From Alistipes sp. CHKCI003 (lineage in GTDB: Bacteria; Bacteroidota; Bacteroidia; Bacteroidales; Rikenellaceae), in contig NZ_FCNT01000060.1 in the NCBI RefSeq assembly GCF_900021155.1, positions 1 to 64,000 of the forward strand: a DNA stretch of 64,000 nt, written 5' to 3'. Positions 47,504 to 56,104 of the stretch are shown here, in pieces (within the stretch, counting starts at the first letter, position 1; each line of letters begins with the position of its first letter). The position numbers and the translations under genes are program-made. Below the pieces are notes generated by a model. It had not been told where the DNA came from. It saw only the letters and a program-made list of their open reading frames with translations, and did no database searches.

Positions 47504-48218
47504 ATACCCCTCGGACGGACGCTTCGCCGCCCCGCACGGGTTTGGATTTGGGTTTGCCCGCCACGACGATCACGAATTCGCCCTTGGGTTCCGTCGTCCG
47601 GAAATGGGCGAGCGCTTCGTCGATCGAACCGCGCACGGTCTGTTCGAATTTCTTGGTCAGCTCGCGCGACACGGCCACGCGGCGTTCCCCGCCGAAGACT
47701 TCGGCCAACTGTTCGAGGCACTTCACCACGCGGTAGGGCGACTCGTAAAAGACCATCGTCCGCTCCTCGTCCGCCAGCGACGCGAGGTGTTTCGACCGCC
47801 CCTTCTTCTGGGGCAGAAAACCTTCGAAGCAGAAACGGTCGCAGGGGAGCCCGCTCTGCACGAGCGCCGGCACGAAGGCCGTGGCCCCCGGAAGCGTCTC
47901 GACCTCGATGCCGTTTTCGAGGCAGGTGCGCACCAGCAGAAACCCCGGATCGGAAATGCCCGGCGTGCCCGCATCGGAGACCAGCGCAACGCTGCGCCCC
48001 GCGGCGATCGTCTCGGCGACCGCCTGCACGGTGGCGTGCTCGTTGAACTTGTGGTGCGAGCGCAACGGACGCTCGATCCCCAGATGCCGCAGCAGCACCG
48101 AAGCGGTGCGCGTATCTTCGGCGAGGATCAGGTCGGCCTCGCCGAGGACGTGGATCGCACGAAGGGTGATGTCGTCCAAATTGCCGATCGGCGTGGGAAC
48201 GATATAGAGTTTGGCCAT
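47490..48218 (-). CDS. rsmI: 16S rRNA C1402 ribose 2'-O-methyltransferase (242 aa)
   Basis: It methylates the ribose of C1402 in the ribosomal decoding centre, using SAM. Tetrapyrrole-methylase fold motifs are YIVPTPIGNLDDITLRA at the start, EDTRTASVLLRHLGI near 35, and VALVSDAGTPGISDPG near 76, which holds the SAM site. A basic C-terminus follows. The length is normal for Bacteroidota. It is the second gene of the operon: the unknown 530-residue gene ends 10 bases upstream, and the DUF389 gene overlaps its end. Confidence 0.95.
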   Translation of the reverse strand: MAKLYIVPTPIGNLDDITLRAIHVLGEADLILAEDTRTASVLLRHLGIERPLRSHHKFNEHATVQAVAETIAAGRSVALVSDAGTPGISDPGFLLVRTCLENGIEVETLPGATAFVPALVQSGLPCDRFCFEGFLPQKKGRSKHLASLADEERTMVFYESPYRVVKCLEQLAEVFGGERRVAVSRELTKKFEQTVRGSIDEALAHFRTTEPKGEFVIVVAGKPKSKPVRGGEASVRGVYEEE

Positions 48219-48228
48219 GTCCGCTGTG

Positions 48229-49821
48229 TCAGGAAAGTTTGCGTTCGATCAGCTCCATGAGCAGTTTGGCGCCGTCGGAGTTGGGATTCCATGCGTAGTG
48301 TTCGGCGATGTAGATCAGGCAGTCGTCCAGATCGCCGAAAGCATTGAGCGCAGCGATCGCGGTCTCGAAGGCTTCGGCATCGCCCCCGAACAGGTCGCGG
48401 ATCAGCAGAAACCGGTCGTTGATGCCGATCGCCTTGCGCAGGTCCGTTACCGGCTCGCGGAACCCTATTTCCGAAGTCCGGCCGCGTGCCGGCGCGGACA
48501 GCTCGTCGCCCAGCGTCCGCACCTCGCGGTTGATTACGTCGCCCAGTACGGCTCCTTTCGGAGCGTCGTCCGAGCGGGCCGCAGCCGATTCCGGAGCGGC
48601 GGCGCCGGCCCCGGGAGCCTTCGGCGTCTCTTGCCGAAGAGCCTCCTGCACACCCTCCGCCGCCGGGCAGCCCGCGGACGATGCGCCGCCCGACGACTGC
48701 GTCTCCGGATTCGGATTACCGCCTGCGACCGAAAGGACTTCGATCTTTTCGGCCGCCGCCGCGACGGCTGCCGATTCCGGCCGGGCTTCCGCCTCCGCGC
48801 CCTCCGACGAATGTCCGAAAGGACGGGTGTCTGGGTCGTTCCGGACCCCGTTCGGATGCGAAGCCTCCTCACGAGGTTCCGCAGCGGTGCATCCCGAAAC
48901 GTCCGAAACAGGTCTACACACCTCAGCCCGAAGCGCGGGATAATCCGCTCCGCCGCCGCTCTGCGCACGCAGACCGCCCGACGGCCCCTGATTTTTGCGG
49001 GGTTCCGGTTCGGGCATGTCGTACAGCGACATCAGGATGCGCTGTTTCTGCCGATGGCGCCGCAGCGCCTCGGGATCTTCGGGGCCGAACAGCGAAGGGA
49101 TCACGGACTGCGAGGCCGCCTCAGGCTTCGCGGACTGCGTCGTCGACGGCTGATGCTGCGGCGCAGGCCGAGGTTCCGGCGCGGGCTTTCCGTCCGGCAA
49201 AGGGATCGCTTCCGCACCGGATGCAGACCCGGTTTCCGGAGCGGATGCAGAATCGGGAACCTGCCGTTCTTCCGGACCATGCGCCGGTTCGGAAGCCTCA
49301 CCGGAATCCATGGCGGGAGTTACGCCCCCGGGGGCTTCGGGTTCGGGGCCCGAACCCGCCCGTCCCGCCGGCTCATGCGCCGGTCCGGAAGTCGGTCCGA
49401 GAGTCGGTCCGGAAGCCTCTGCTTCGGTCCGGACCTCCGAGCCGGAGACGACCGGACGTGCCGGTTCGGAGACGGCTTCCGGCGAAGTCTCCTTCCGTTC
49501 CGCCTCGGAGTTGTCCGACGCAACGGTCCCGTCGTCCTGCCCGGCGGCGGCAACGGGCAGCGCCTCCGGCTCTTCCGACACCTGCAGTTCGACCGAAAGC
49601 ACCTCGTCCAGATTGATGCTCACGGGCTCTTCGGCCGACACGGAGACGGCATCCGCCGCTGCGGGTGCTGCGGGCGCACCGCCCGAAAGTTCCTCATAGA
49701 GCCGCCGCAGTTTTTCGAGCGCCAGATCGCGTTCGATGGAGGGAATCAGGCCCGTCTGCGCCCACCCTTCGGCCATCGCCGAGAGTTGTCGGAGCACGGA
49801 TTGTATATCATATGGTACCAT
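48229..49821 (-). CDS. Protein of unknown function with long low-complexity middle (530 aa)
   Basis: Only the ends look folded. The first 60 residues (MVPYDIQSVLRQLSAMAEGW, LIPSIERDLALEKLRRLYEE) and the last 110 (GINDRFLLIRDLFGGDAEAF, IYIAEHYAWNPNSDGAKLLM) are helical and likely conserved. The C-terminus resembles a domain common in Bacteroidales proteins next to rsmI. Between them lies Pro/Glu/Ala/Ser/Gly-rich sequence of low complexity with many repeats of PE, SG and GPE. The ATG at 49821 is supported by a -7 box 20 bases upstream. It heads the five-gene operon. The low-complexity part has the same base make-up as nearby intergenic spacers. Confidence 0.75.
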   Translation of the reverse strand: MVPYDIQSVLRQLSAMAEGWAQTGLIPSIERDLALEKLRRLYEELSGGAPAAPAAADAVSVSAEEPVSINLDEVLSVELQVSEEPEALPVAAAGQDDGTVASDNSEAERKETSPEAVSEPARPVVSGSEVRTEAEASGPTLGPTSGPAHEPAGRAGSGPEPEAPGGVTPAMDSGEASEPAHGPEERQVPDSASAPETGSASGAEAIPLPDGKPAPEPRPAPQHQPSTTQSAKPEAASQSVIPSLFGPEDPEALRRHRQKQRILMSLYDMPEPEPRKNQGPSGGLRAQSGGGADYPALRAEVCRPVSDVSGCTAAEPREEASHPNGVRNDPDTRPFGHSSEGAEAEARPESAAVAAAAEKIEVLSVAGGNPNPETQSSGGASSAGCPAAEGVQEALRQETPKAPGAGAAAPESAAARSDDAPKGAVLGDVINREVRTLGDELSAPARGRTSEIGFREPVTDLRKAIGINDRFLLIRDLFGGDAEAFETAIAALNAFGDLDDCLIYIAEHYAWNPNSDGAKLLMELIERKLS

Positions 49822-49841
49822 AACGCATACGCTTTTGCGCT

Positions 49842-49849
49842 CAAAGATA
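49842..49849 (-). promoter_or_regulatory. -7 box TATCTTTG of the rsmI operon
   Basis: It matches TAnnTTTG on the minus strand, 20 bases before the ATG. A 16-base identical copy of the region (TCAAAGATACGAAAAA) lies 72 bases upstream at 49913, so there may be a second promoter. Confidence 0.6.
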
Positions 49850-49928
49850 CGAAAAACCAAGCGCAAAACCGAATTTTATTCGTTTTTGCCGGGACGGAGT
49901 ATCTAAGGCGAATCAAAGATACGAAAAA

Positions 49929-50344
49929 AAGTCGGGTGCGAAAACAAATAAATTCGATTTTGCGGAGCGAAGACCTCCCGAACGCACCCGAAGACGCGGA
50001 AAATCCGGCGACCAGAGGCAGGTTCCGGAAAGATTGCGGCACCCTGCAAAAGGAGGCGAAAGCCGCACCGCCTGCGGACCGAGACCACCCGCTGCGGCGA
50101 TCGGGACGCAAGAGCCGCGAAGCCTTCTCCGGACGGGAACGACCGGTGCGCCGCCGATCTGCGGCCTTCGCCGAAAATCGCAACGACCGGCCCCGAAAAC
50201 CGCTCCGCCGGAAAACCGAAACGACCCGATCCGAAAACCGAAGCCGCCGAATCCCGAGATCGAAATAATCCGTCCGGAAGACCGGAACGCTCCGAGCGAT
50301 CGGCCGGATTGCAGAACGGACGTGCGCAATTTCCTTTTTTTAAC
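49929..50344. other. GC-rich spacer between divergent genes
   Basis: I see no convincing gene in about 420 bases. The last 30 bases are AT-rich and lead into the ROK-kinase promoter. Confidence 0.5.
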
Positions 50345-50352
50345 TATTTTTG
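50345..50352 (+). promoter_or_regulatory. -7 box TATTTTTG very close to the ROK-kinase start
   Basis: It matches TAnnTTTG. Only five bases separate it from the ATG at 50358, so the mRNA is probably leaderless. Confidence 0.5.
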
Positions 50353-50357
50353 TCGGC

Positions 50358-51521
50358 ATGAACCGAACCGACAAAATAACCGGCTGCGACGCCGACCCGC
50401 GCGTCGTCATCACGCTCGATGCCGGAGGCACCCACTTCGTATTCGGGGCGATGCAGGCCGGCAGACCGATCGTACAACCCCTCACCCTGCCCTCCCGGGC
50501 GGACGACCTCGACCTCTGTCTGGCGACCCTCACCGAAGGATTCGCCGACGTCATCGGCCGCCTCGGCGAGCGGCCCGCGGCGATCAGCTTCGCCTTTCCC
50601 GGACCGGCGGACTACCCGCGGGGGATCATCGGCGGTTATCTGCCCAACTTCCCCTCGTTCCGCGACGGCGTGGCGCTGGGTCCCTATCTGGAGGATCGGT
50701 TCGGTCTGCCGGTCTTCATCAACAACGACGGCGACTTGTTCGCCTACGGGGAGGCGCTCTGCGGAGCGCTGCCCGAGGTGAACGAACGGCTCCGTCGTAC
50801 CGGCAGCGCCAAGCGTTACCGCAACCTCTTGGGCTACACCTTCGGCACGGGCTTCGGCTTCGGACTGGTCAGCGAGGGGACGCGCCTGCACGCGGGCGAC
50901 AACTCGTGCGCCGAGACGTGGTGCCTGCGCCACGGAGGCTATTCCGGAATGATCGTCGAAGAGGGCGTCTCGGTGCGTGCCGTGAAACGGGTCTACGCCG
51001 AAGCGTCGGGCGACACGGGGCACCGCTTCGAACCCAAAGAGATTTTCGAGATCGCCGAAGGCCGGCTCGCAGGCGACCGTGCGGCGGCCCGGCAGGCTTT
51101 CGAAGAGCTGGGCCGCACGGCAGGCGATGCGATGGCCACGGCCGCCACGCTTTTTGACGGGCTGATCGTCATCGGCGGCGGCATCACCGCGGCCCGCGAA
51201 TACTTCATGCCCGCACTGCTGCACGAGATGCGCGGCCGCCTCGGCACCTTCGCGGGCGACACGCTCGACCGGATGCGGATGAAGGTCTACGATCTGGACG
51301 ACGAGATCGAATTCGCCGCCTTCGCACGGGGCGAAGAGCGCGAGCTGAAGGTCTACGGCTCGGAGCGCACGGTCGTCTACGATCCGCAGAAACGCATCGG
51401 CGTAACGGTCTCGAAGCTGGGGGCCGAGCGGGCCATCGCGGCCGGCGCCTATGCCTTCGCGCTCAACGAACTGGACGGTCGAGGGGCCGCAGGGACCGTC
51501 GACACAGCCGCGCAACGATAG
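50358..51521 (+). CDS. ROK-family sugar kinase (387 aa)
   Basis: The phosphate-binding signature is ITLDAGGTHFVFGAM near residue 18. AISFAFPGPADYPRGIIGGYLPN and INNDGDLFAYGEA near 125-140 form the sugar site, with catalytic Asp in NNDGD. YTFGTGFGFGLV near 165 and VIGGGITAAREYF near 273 complete the ATPase fold. The usual ROK zinc motif CxCGxxGC is not seen; ETWCLRHGGYSG occupies its place, so the metal site is changed. Glucose or N-acetyl sugars are the likeliest substrates. manA follows after 190 bases on the same strand, in keeping with hexose entry into glycolysis. Confidence 0.85.
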   Translation: MNRTDKITGCDADPRVVITLDAGGTHFVFGAMQAGRPIVQPLTLPSRADDLDLCLATLTEGFADVIGRLGERPAAISFAFPGPADYPRGIIGGYLPNFPSFRDGVALGPYLEDRFGLPVFINNDGDLFAYGEALCGALPEVNERLRRTGSAKRYRNLLGYTFGTGFGFGLVSEGTRLHAGDNSCAETWCLRHGGYSGMIVEEGVSVRAVKRVYAEASGDTGHRFEPKEIFEIAEGRLAGDRAAARQAFEELGRTAGDAMATAATLFDGLIVIGGGITAAREYFMPALLHEMRGRLGTFAGDTLDRMRMKVYDLDDEIEFAAFARGEERELKVYGSERTVVYDPQKRIGVTVSKLGAERAIAAGAYAFALNELDGRGAAGTVDTAAQR

Positions 51522-51713
51522 GAAAATACTGCGAAACGATCGACAAAACACGAGATCGTCGAACCGTCGGAAGGAGCCGGCTTCGCCGCACGGCGGCACC
51601 GGGCCCCGGGGAGAAAATCGCGGAGCGCAGGTCTTTTCCCGCCGAAACGGGCAAGCGGCTGCGAAGCGACGGAACGACACGAAAATACCGATTTCTGAAA
51701 AAACACGATTACG

Positions 51714-52685
51714 ATGTATCTGCTCAAATTCGAACCCATTCTGAAAACGACGCTCTGGGGCGGCGAGAAAATCATCCCTTACAAACGCATCGCATCGGCG
51801 CTGCACAACGTCGGCGAGAGCTGGGAACTCTCGGGCGTGCGCGGCAGCGAATCGGTCGTGGCGGACGGCCCGTGGGCCGGCACGGCGCTGCCCGAGCTCA
51901 TCGCCGAAGAGCGTGAACGGCTGGTCGGACGCAAAATCTACGAGCGGTTCGGCACGGAGTTCCCGCTGCTCGTCAAGTTCATCGACGCACGGCAGGACCT
52001 CTCGATTCAGGTCCACCCGAACGACGAGCTGGCCCGCAGACGCCACAGCTCGCAGGGCAAGACCGAGATGTGGTATGTGATCGACGCGGACGAGGGAGCC
52101 CGCCTGCGCTCGGGCTTCGCCCGGCAGGTTACGCCCGACCGTTATGCCGCCAGCGTCGCCGACGGCACCCTGACAGAGCTGCTCCGCGAATACGAAATCC
52201 ACCGCGGCGACCTCTTTTTCCTGCCCGCGGGGCGCATCCACAGCATCGGCGCGGGCTCTCTGATCGCCGAGATCCAGCAGACCTCCGACATCACCTACCG
52301 CATCTACGACTTCAACCGCCGCGGCGCCGACGGCAAGCTGCGCGAACTGCACACCGAGCTGGCCAAAGAAGCCATCGACTACACGGTTCTGCCCGACTAC
52401 CGCACCCGCTACACCCCGCAGCCGAACGCCGCGACGCGGCTGGTCGCATGCCCTTACTTCACCACGTCGCTCTGCGATCTGGACCGGCCGCTAACGCTCG
52501 ACTGCACGAAGCTCGATTCGTTCGTCGCAGCGATCTGCGTCGAAGGCTCAGGAACGCTCGCGGCCGACGGCGGCGAAGGGCTGCCGATCCATGCGGGCGA
52601 GACGGTGCTCGTACCCGCAGCGGCCGGAAGCCTTCGCATCGACCCCGCGCCGCGCATCCGGCTGCTGACCAGCTGCATCGAATAG
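51714..52685 (+). CDS. manA: Mannose-6-phosphate isomerase, class I (323 aa)
   Basis: It interconverts mannose-6-phosphate and fructose-6-phosphate. The start YLLKFEPILKTTLWGGEKI is typical of the small Bacteroidota class I enzymes. Zinc and substrate residues lie in LSIQVHPNDELA near 99 and GKTEMWYVID near 117. The C-terminal cupin half shows RGDLFFLPAGRIHSIGAG near 167. The length is normal for this short subtype. It lies downstream of a ROK kinase, and both feed sugars to fructose-6-phosphate. I see no clear promoter of its own in the 190-base gap. Confidence 0.95.
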   Translation: MYLLKFEPILKTTLWGGEKIIPYKRIASALHNVGESWELSGVRGSESVVADGPWAGTALPELIAEERERLVGRKIYERFGTEFPLLVKFIDARQDLSIQVHPNDELARRRHSSQGKTEMWYVIDADEGARLRSGFARQVTPDRYAASVADGTLTELLREYEIHRGDLFFLPAGRIHSIGAGSLIAEIQQTSDITYRIYDFNRRGADGKLRELHTELAKEAIDYTVLPDYRTRYTPQPNAATRLVACPYFTTSLCDLDRPLTLDCTKLDSFVAAICVEGSGTLAADGGEGLPIHAGETVLVPAAAGSLRIDPAPRIRLLTSCIE

Positions 52686-53309
52686 AATACCCGAACCCTT
52701 CGCGCCCGCACCGGAACCGTCCGGTTCTCCCGAAGACTTTGCCGACAGACCGGCGCCATCGGCCGACAGACACCGGCCTTTCGGACGACGCACAGCAGCG
52801 CCCCCGGGCGGCGCGAGTTCGCGGCATCGCTTTCGCAATGCCGGCGATGCGGAAAAAACGAAAGGAAAACGATATAATTATGTGCGGATAAATCGAAGAC
52901 AGAAACGTCTTGCGTTCCCCGAACCGTCGGAAAAGACGCTCCGGCAACCGCCGGCCCCAAAACGACGGGAAACGGGGACGGGGCATGCGTCCCCCGCAGC
53001 GGCCGCCCGTTTCGGGCATTGGTCCGACAGGTCCGGGCATCCCCGACATCCGGCTGTTTTCCGGACCTCTTCGGACCGGGAGCACAAGAGGCGAAAGTCC
53101 TGTGAACTTTAGCAACAAACAACGGGATCGCAATCCGCAAAGCACGTCCGCGCACCGTGGTCTCGGACCGTGTCGTCGCCGCGTCGAACGCCAAGCCGGA
53201 CGAATGCCCGGGCCATGTGCGGGCCGCCGAACGTCCGCCGGAAAGCGGGAGCCGTCCGAAGATCGGAGAATCTCCCGCCGCCCGAGCGCGAAGATTGCGA
53301 AAGATTGCG
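52686..53309. other. GC-rich spacer before ychF
   Basis: I see no convincing gene in about 620 bases. A small AT island lies near 52872. Frames are open but Arg/Pro-rich. Confidence 0.5.
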
Positions 53310-53317
53310 TATCTTTG
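53310..53317 (+). promoter_or_regulatory. -7 box TATCTTTG of ychF
   Basis: It matches TAnnTTTG, 63 bases before the ATG. A repeat of AAGATTGCG lies just upstream (53291 and 53301). Confidence 0.5.
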
Positions 53318-53380
53318 CGTGCCGGGAGCGCACGGCGCGGCCGCCGCCCCGGATAACGAATTTAGATCAAACGAGATAGA

Positions 53381-54481
53381 ATGGCTTTACAATGCGGCAT
53401 CGTGGGTCTGCCGAACGTCGGCAAATCGACCCTTTTCAACTGTCTGTCCAACGCGAAGGCACAGGCGGCCAACTTCCCTTTCTGCACCATCGAACCCAAC
53501 GTGGGCGTCATCACCGTACCGGACGAGCGGCTCGTCCGGCTGGCCGAGATCGACCGCCCGAAGAAGGTGATCCCGACCACGATCGAGATCGTCGACATCG
53601 CCGGACTGGTCAAGGGGGCGTCGAAAGGCGAAGGGCTGGGCAACAAGTTCCTCGGCAACATCCGCAACACGAACGCCATCATCCACGTGCTGCGCTGCTT
53701 CGACAACGGCAACATCACCCACGTCGACGGTTCGATCGACCCCGTGCGCGACAAGGGCATCATCGACACCGAACTCCAGCTCAAGGACCTCGAAACCGTC
53801 GAAGCGCGGCTGGGCAAGATCCAGAAACAGGCGGCCGTCGGCGGCGACAAGAACGCCAAGCGGCAGGCCGAACTGCTCGTACAGTACAAAACCGCCCTCG
53901 AACAAGGCCGCAGCGCCCGCACGGTGGAGGTCGACAGGGAGGACCGCAAGCTGCTCGCCGACCTGAATCTGCTGACCGACAAACCGGTGCTCTACGTCTG
54001 CAACGTGGACGAACGGAGCGCCGCCGCGGGCAACGCCTACACCGAGGCCGTGCGGGCGGCCATCGCCGACGAGAAGGCCGAAATGCTCGTCGTCGCCGCG
54101 GCGGCCGAGGCCGAGATCGCCGAGCTGGAGGAGTACGAGGAACGGCAGATGTTCCTCGAAGAGCTCGGTCTGCGGGAGTCGGGCGTGGCGCGTCTGATAA
54201 AAGCGGCCTATAAATTGCTATGTCTCGAAACGTTCTTCACCACCGGCGCCGACGAGAGCCGCGCATGGACCTACGTGCGGGGGATGAAGGCCCCGCAGAC
54301 GGCAGGCATCATCCACACCGACTTCGAACGGGGCTTCATCCGCGCCGAGGTGATCAAATACGACGACTACGTAACGCTCGGTTCCGAGAAGGCGTGCCGC
54401 GACGCAGGCAAGATCGGGATCGAAGGCAAGGAGTACGTCGTGCAGGACGGCGACATCATGCACTTCCTGTTCAACGTGTAA
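53381..54481 (+). CDS. ychF: YchF/OLA1-type ribosome-associated ATPase (366 aa)
   Basis: This OBG-group P-loop protein prefers ATP and binds ribosomes. G1 is GLPNVGKSTLFN near residue 8, the G3 DxxG region is DIAGLVKGASKGEG near 70, and the NKxD-type motif is altered to NVDE near 200, as in YchF. A coiled-coil insertion lies at about 130-175, and a TGS domain ends the protein (TDFERGFIRAEVIKYDDYV, GDIMHFLFNV). The length is normal. It is followed by a SIMPL-domain gene 28 bases later and a small membrane protein, so the three form one operon. Confidence 0.96.
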   Translation: MALQCGIVGLPNVGKSTLFNCLSNAKAQAANFPFCTIEPNVGVITVPDERLVRLAEIDRPKKVIPTTIEIVDIAGLVKGASKGEGLGNKFLGNIRNTNAIIHVLRCFDNGNITHVDGSIDPVRDKGIIDTELQLKDLETVEARLGKIQKQAAVGGDKNAKRQAELLVQYKTALEQGRSARTVEVDREDRKLLADLNLLTDKPVLYVCNVDERSAAAGNAYTEAVRAAIADEKAEMLVVAAAAEAEIAELEEYEERQMFLEELGLRESGVARLIKAAYKLLCLETFFTTGADESRAWTYVRGMKAPQTAGIIHTDFERGFIRAEVIKYDDYVTLGSEKACRDAGKIGIEGKEYVVQDGDIMHFLFNV

Positions 54482-54509
54482 CGACGACACCGAATAAATA
54501 TGCAAGACC

Positions 54510-55238
54510 ATGAAAAGTGCGAAATTCATCATTCCCGGCATCGCGGCCATCGTCTGCGCCTTCGTGCTGGGCAACGCCTACACCTATAAATTCCGTGCGC
54601 AGGACACCGTCGTGGTAACGGGGTTGGGCGAAACGGAGTTCGCATCGGACCTCATCGTCTGGAGCGGCGCGATCACGGCCGAAGCGGCCAATGCCGCCGC
54701 CGGTTACGCCCAGATCGAAACGAGCAAACGCAAAGTGCAGGAGTATCTGGCGGCCAAAGGCATCCCGGCCAAAGCCGTGGTGTTCGACTTCGTGAACGTC
54801 AACAAGCAGTTCGCACCCGTCTACAACGCCAACGGCAGCTGGGCCGGACAGCGTTTCACGGGCTACGAACTGCGGCAGCGCTTCACCGTCGAATCGGAGG
54901 AGGTGGACAAGGTCGAAGCCGTCTCGCGCGAGATGTCGTCGCTCATCGCGCAGGGCGTCTCGATCGAAGCCTATCAGCCCGATTATTACTACACGCGGCT
55001 CGATGACGTGAAGCTCTCGCTCATCGAGCGGGCCTCGGCCGATGCCCGCACCCGTGCGGAGAAGATCGCCGCCAATGCCGGCGCTAAGATCGGCAAGGTG
55101 CGCTCGGCCCGCATGGGCGTTTTCCAGATCACGGGCGCGAACACGAACGAGGAGTTCTCGGCCGGCGGATCGTTCAACACGTCGAGCCGCCAGAAGAAGG
55201 CCCGCATCACCATGCGCATCGAATACCGCATCAAATAA
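54510..55238 (+). CDS. SIMPL-domain (DUF541) periplasmic protein (242 aa)
   Basis: A single N-terminal membrane helix or uncleaved signal (FIIPGIAAIVCAFVLGNAYTY) anchors a SIMPL domain, seen as VVVTGLGETEFASDLIVWSG and then GYELRQRFTVESEEVDKVE. The closing repeat has ADARTRAEKIAANAGAKIGK. Family members are envelope proteins of unknown chemistry, linked in some bacteria to oxidative stress. It follows ychF by 28 bases and precedes a 90-residue membrane protein by 18 bases. Confidence 0.85.
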   Translation: MKSAKFIIPGIAAIVCAFVLGNAYTYKFRAQDTVVVTGLGETEFASDLIVWSGAITAEAANAAAGYAQIETSKRKVQEYLAAKGIPAKAVVFDFVNVNKQFAPVYNANGSWAGQRFTGYELRQRFTVESEEVDKVEAVSREMSSLIAQGVSIEAYQPDYYYTRLDDVKLSLIERASADARTRAEKIAANAGAKIGKVRSARMGVFQITGANTNEEFSAGGSFNTSSRQKKARITMRIEYRIK

Positions 55239-55256
55239 CCTATCGAACCGATACCT

Positions 55257-55529
55257 ATGTTCAAACTGCTCGGAATCCTCTCCTCGCGCTGGCTGCAGGC
55301 CGCCGTAATCCTCCTCTGGCTCGCCGCGCTGCAATTCCGCCAGCGGTGGCTGCTCTTCACGGCCATCGGACTGGCGGTACTCGTGATACTCGCCATCGCG
55401 GCGAAACTCCTGCACCGCACGTTCCGCAAGCCCGGCACCCGCGAAGAAGACGCCGGTGCGACCCAATACGGCGGATACGATGCCGGACGGGACGAAAAGG
55501 AGCGATCCGATGAGGAACGTAAAAAATAA
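55257..55529 (+). CDS. Small membrane protein of unknown function (90 aa)
   Basis: Two hydrophobic helices (WLQAAVILLWLAALQF and LLFTAIGLAVLVILAIAAKLL) are joined by a short basic turn. A charged tail of about 30 residues ends RDEKERSDEERKK. It would sit in the inner membrane with the tail in the cytoplasm. No family is recognised. It is the last gene after ychF and the SIMPL gene. Confidence 0.65.
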   Translation: MFKLLGILSSRWLQAAVILLWLAALQFRQRWLLFTAIGLAVLVILAIAAKLLHRTFRKPGTREEDAGATQYGGYDAGRDEKERSDEERKK

Positions 55530-56104
55530 TAAAAAGATGTCCCGACGGGAAAATCCCGCCCCGCAGCAGGACCGTCCGCAGGGACCGGAGTAACGGCAGG
55601 AATCGAAGCCGAGGCCGAAAGCGGGAAAGCAGCATAGCCGGATGCGGATACCCGGTCCGGTGCAGGTTCCATGACGGAGGGAAGCTGCTGAAAACCGAGT
55701 AACCGCCCCAACAGAAAACGGCCGGAACCGGAGCAGTCTCCAAAGAACGGAACAACCGCCGGGGGGGGGAGGGCGGAGAACCCGCCCAAAGGGGAACGTC
55801 GCCGATCGCGCTCATGTTCTGACGGAGAGGGACCGCGGATACAGGCGCCCCTTCTTCAGACAGGGAAGAGCGAAGCCCGGCACCCGCCCCGAAGGCAGCA
55901 AGCTGCGGCAGCGGGGGGGGGCAAAACAGACGCCCCTCTACCGAGGCAGAAGCCCAGTCCGGCAGTCCTGCACTCCGGCCCGACTGCAGACGACGGCGGC
56001 TGACAATGACAGACGGCGGCACCGGTGCGCACAGAATCCAAACTCAAGCCGTATCGAAGGATACGTCGTCCTACATATAACTCAAAATAAATCAGACGGA
56101 AACC
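55530..56104. other. GC-rich spacer before gltX
   Basis: I see no convincing gene in about 575 bases. It contains runs of eight to nine G (near 55760 and 55915) and several open but low-complexity frames. No TAnnTTTG box is obvious in front of gltX. Confidence 0.5.
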
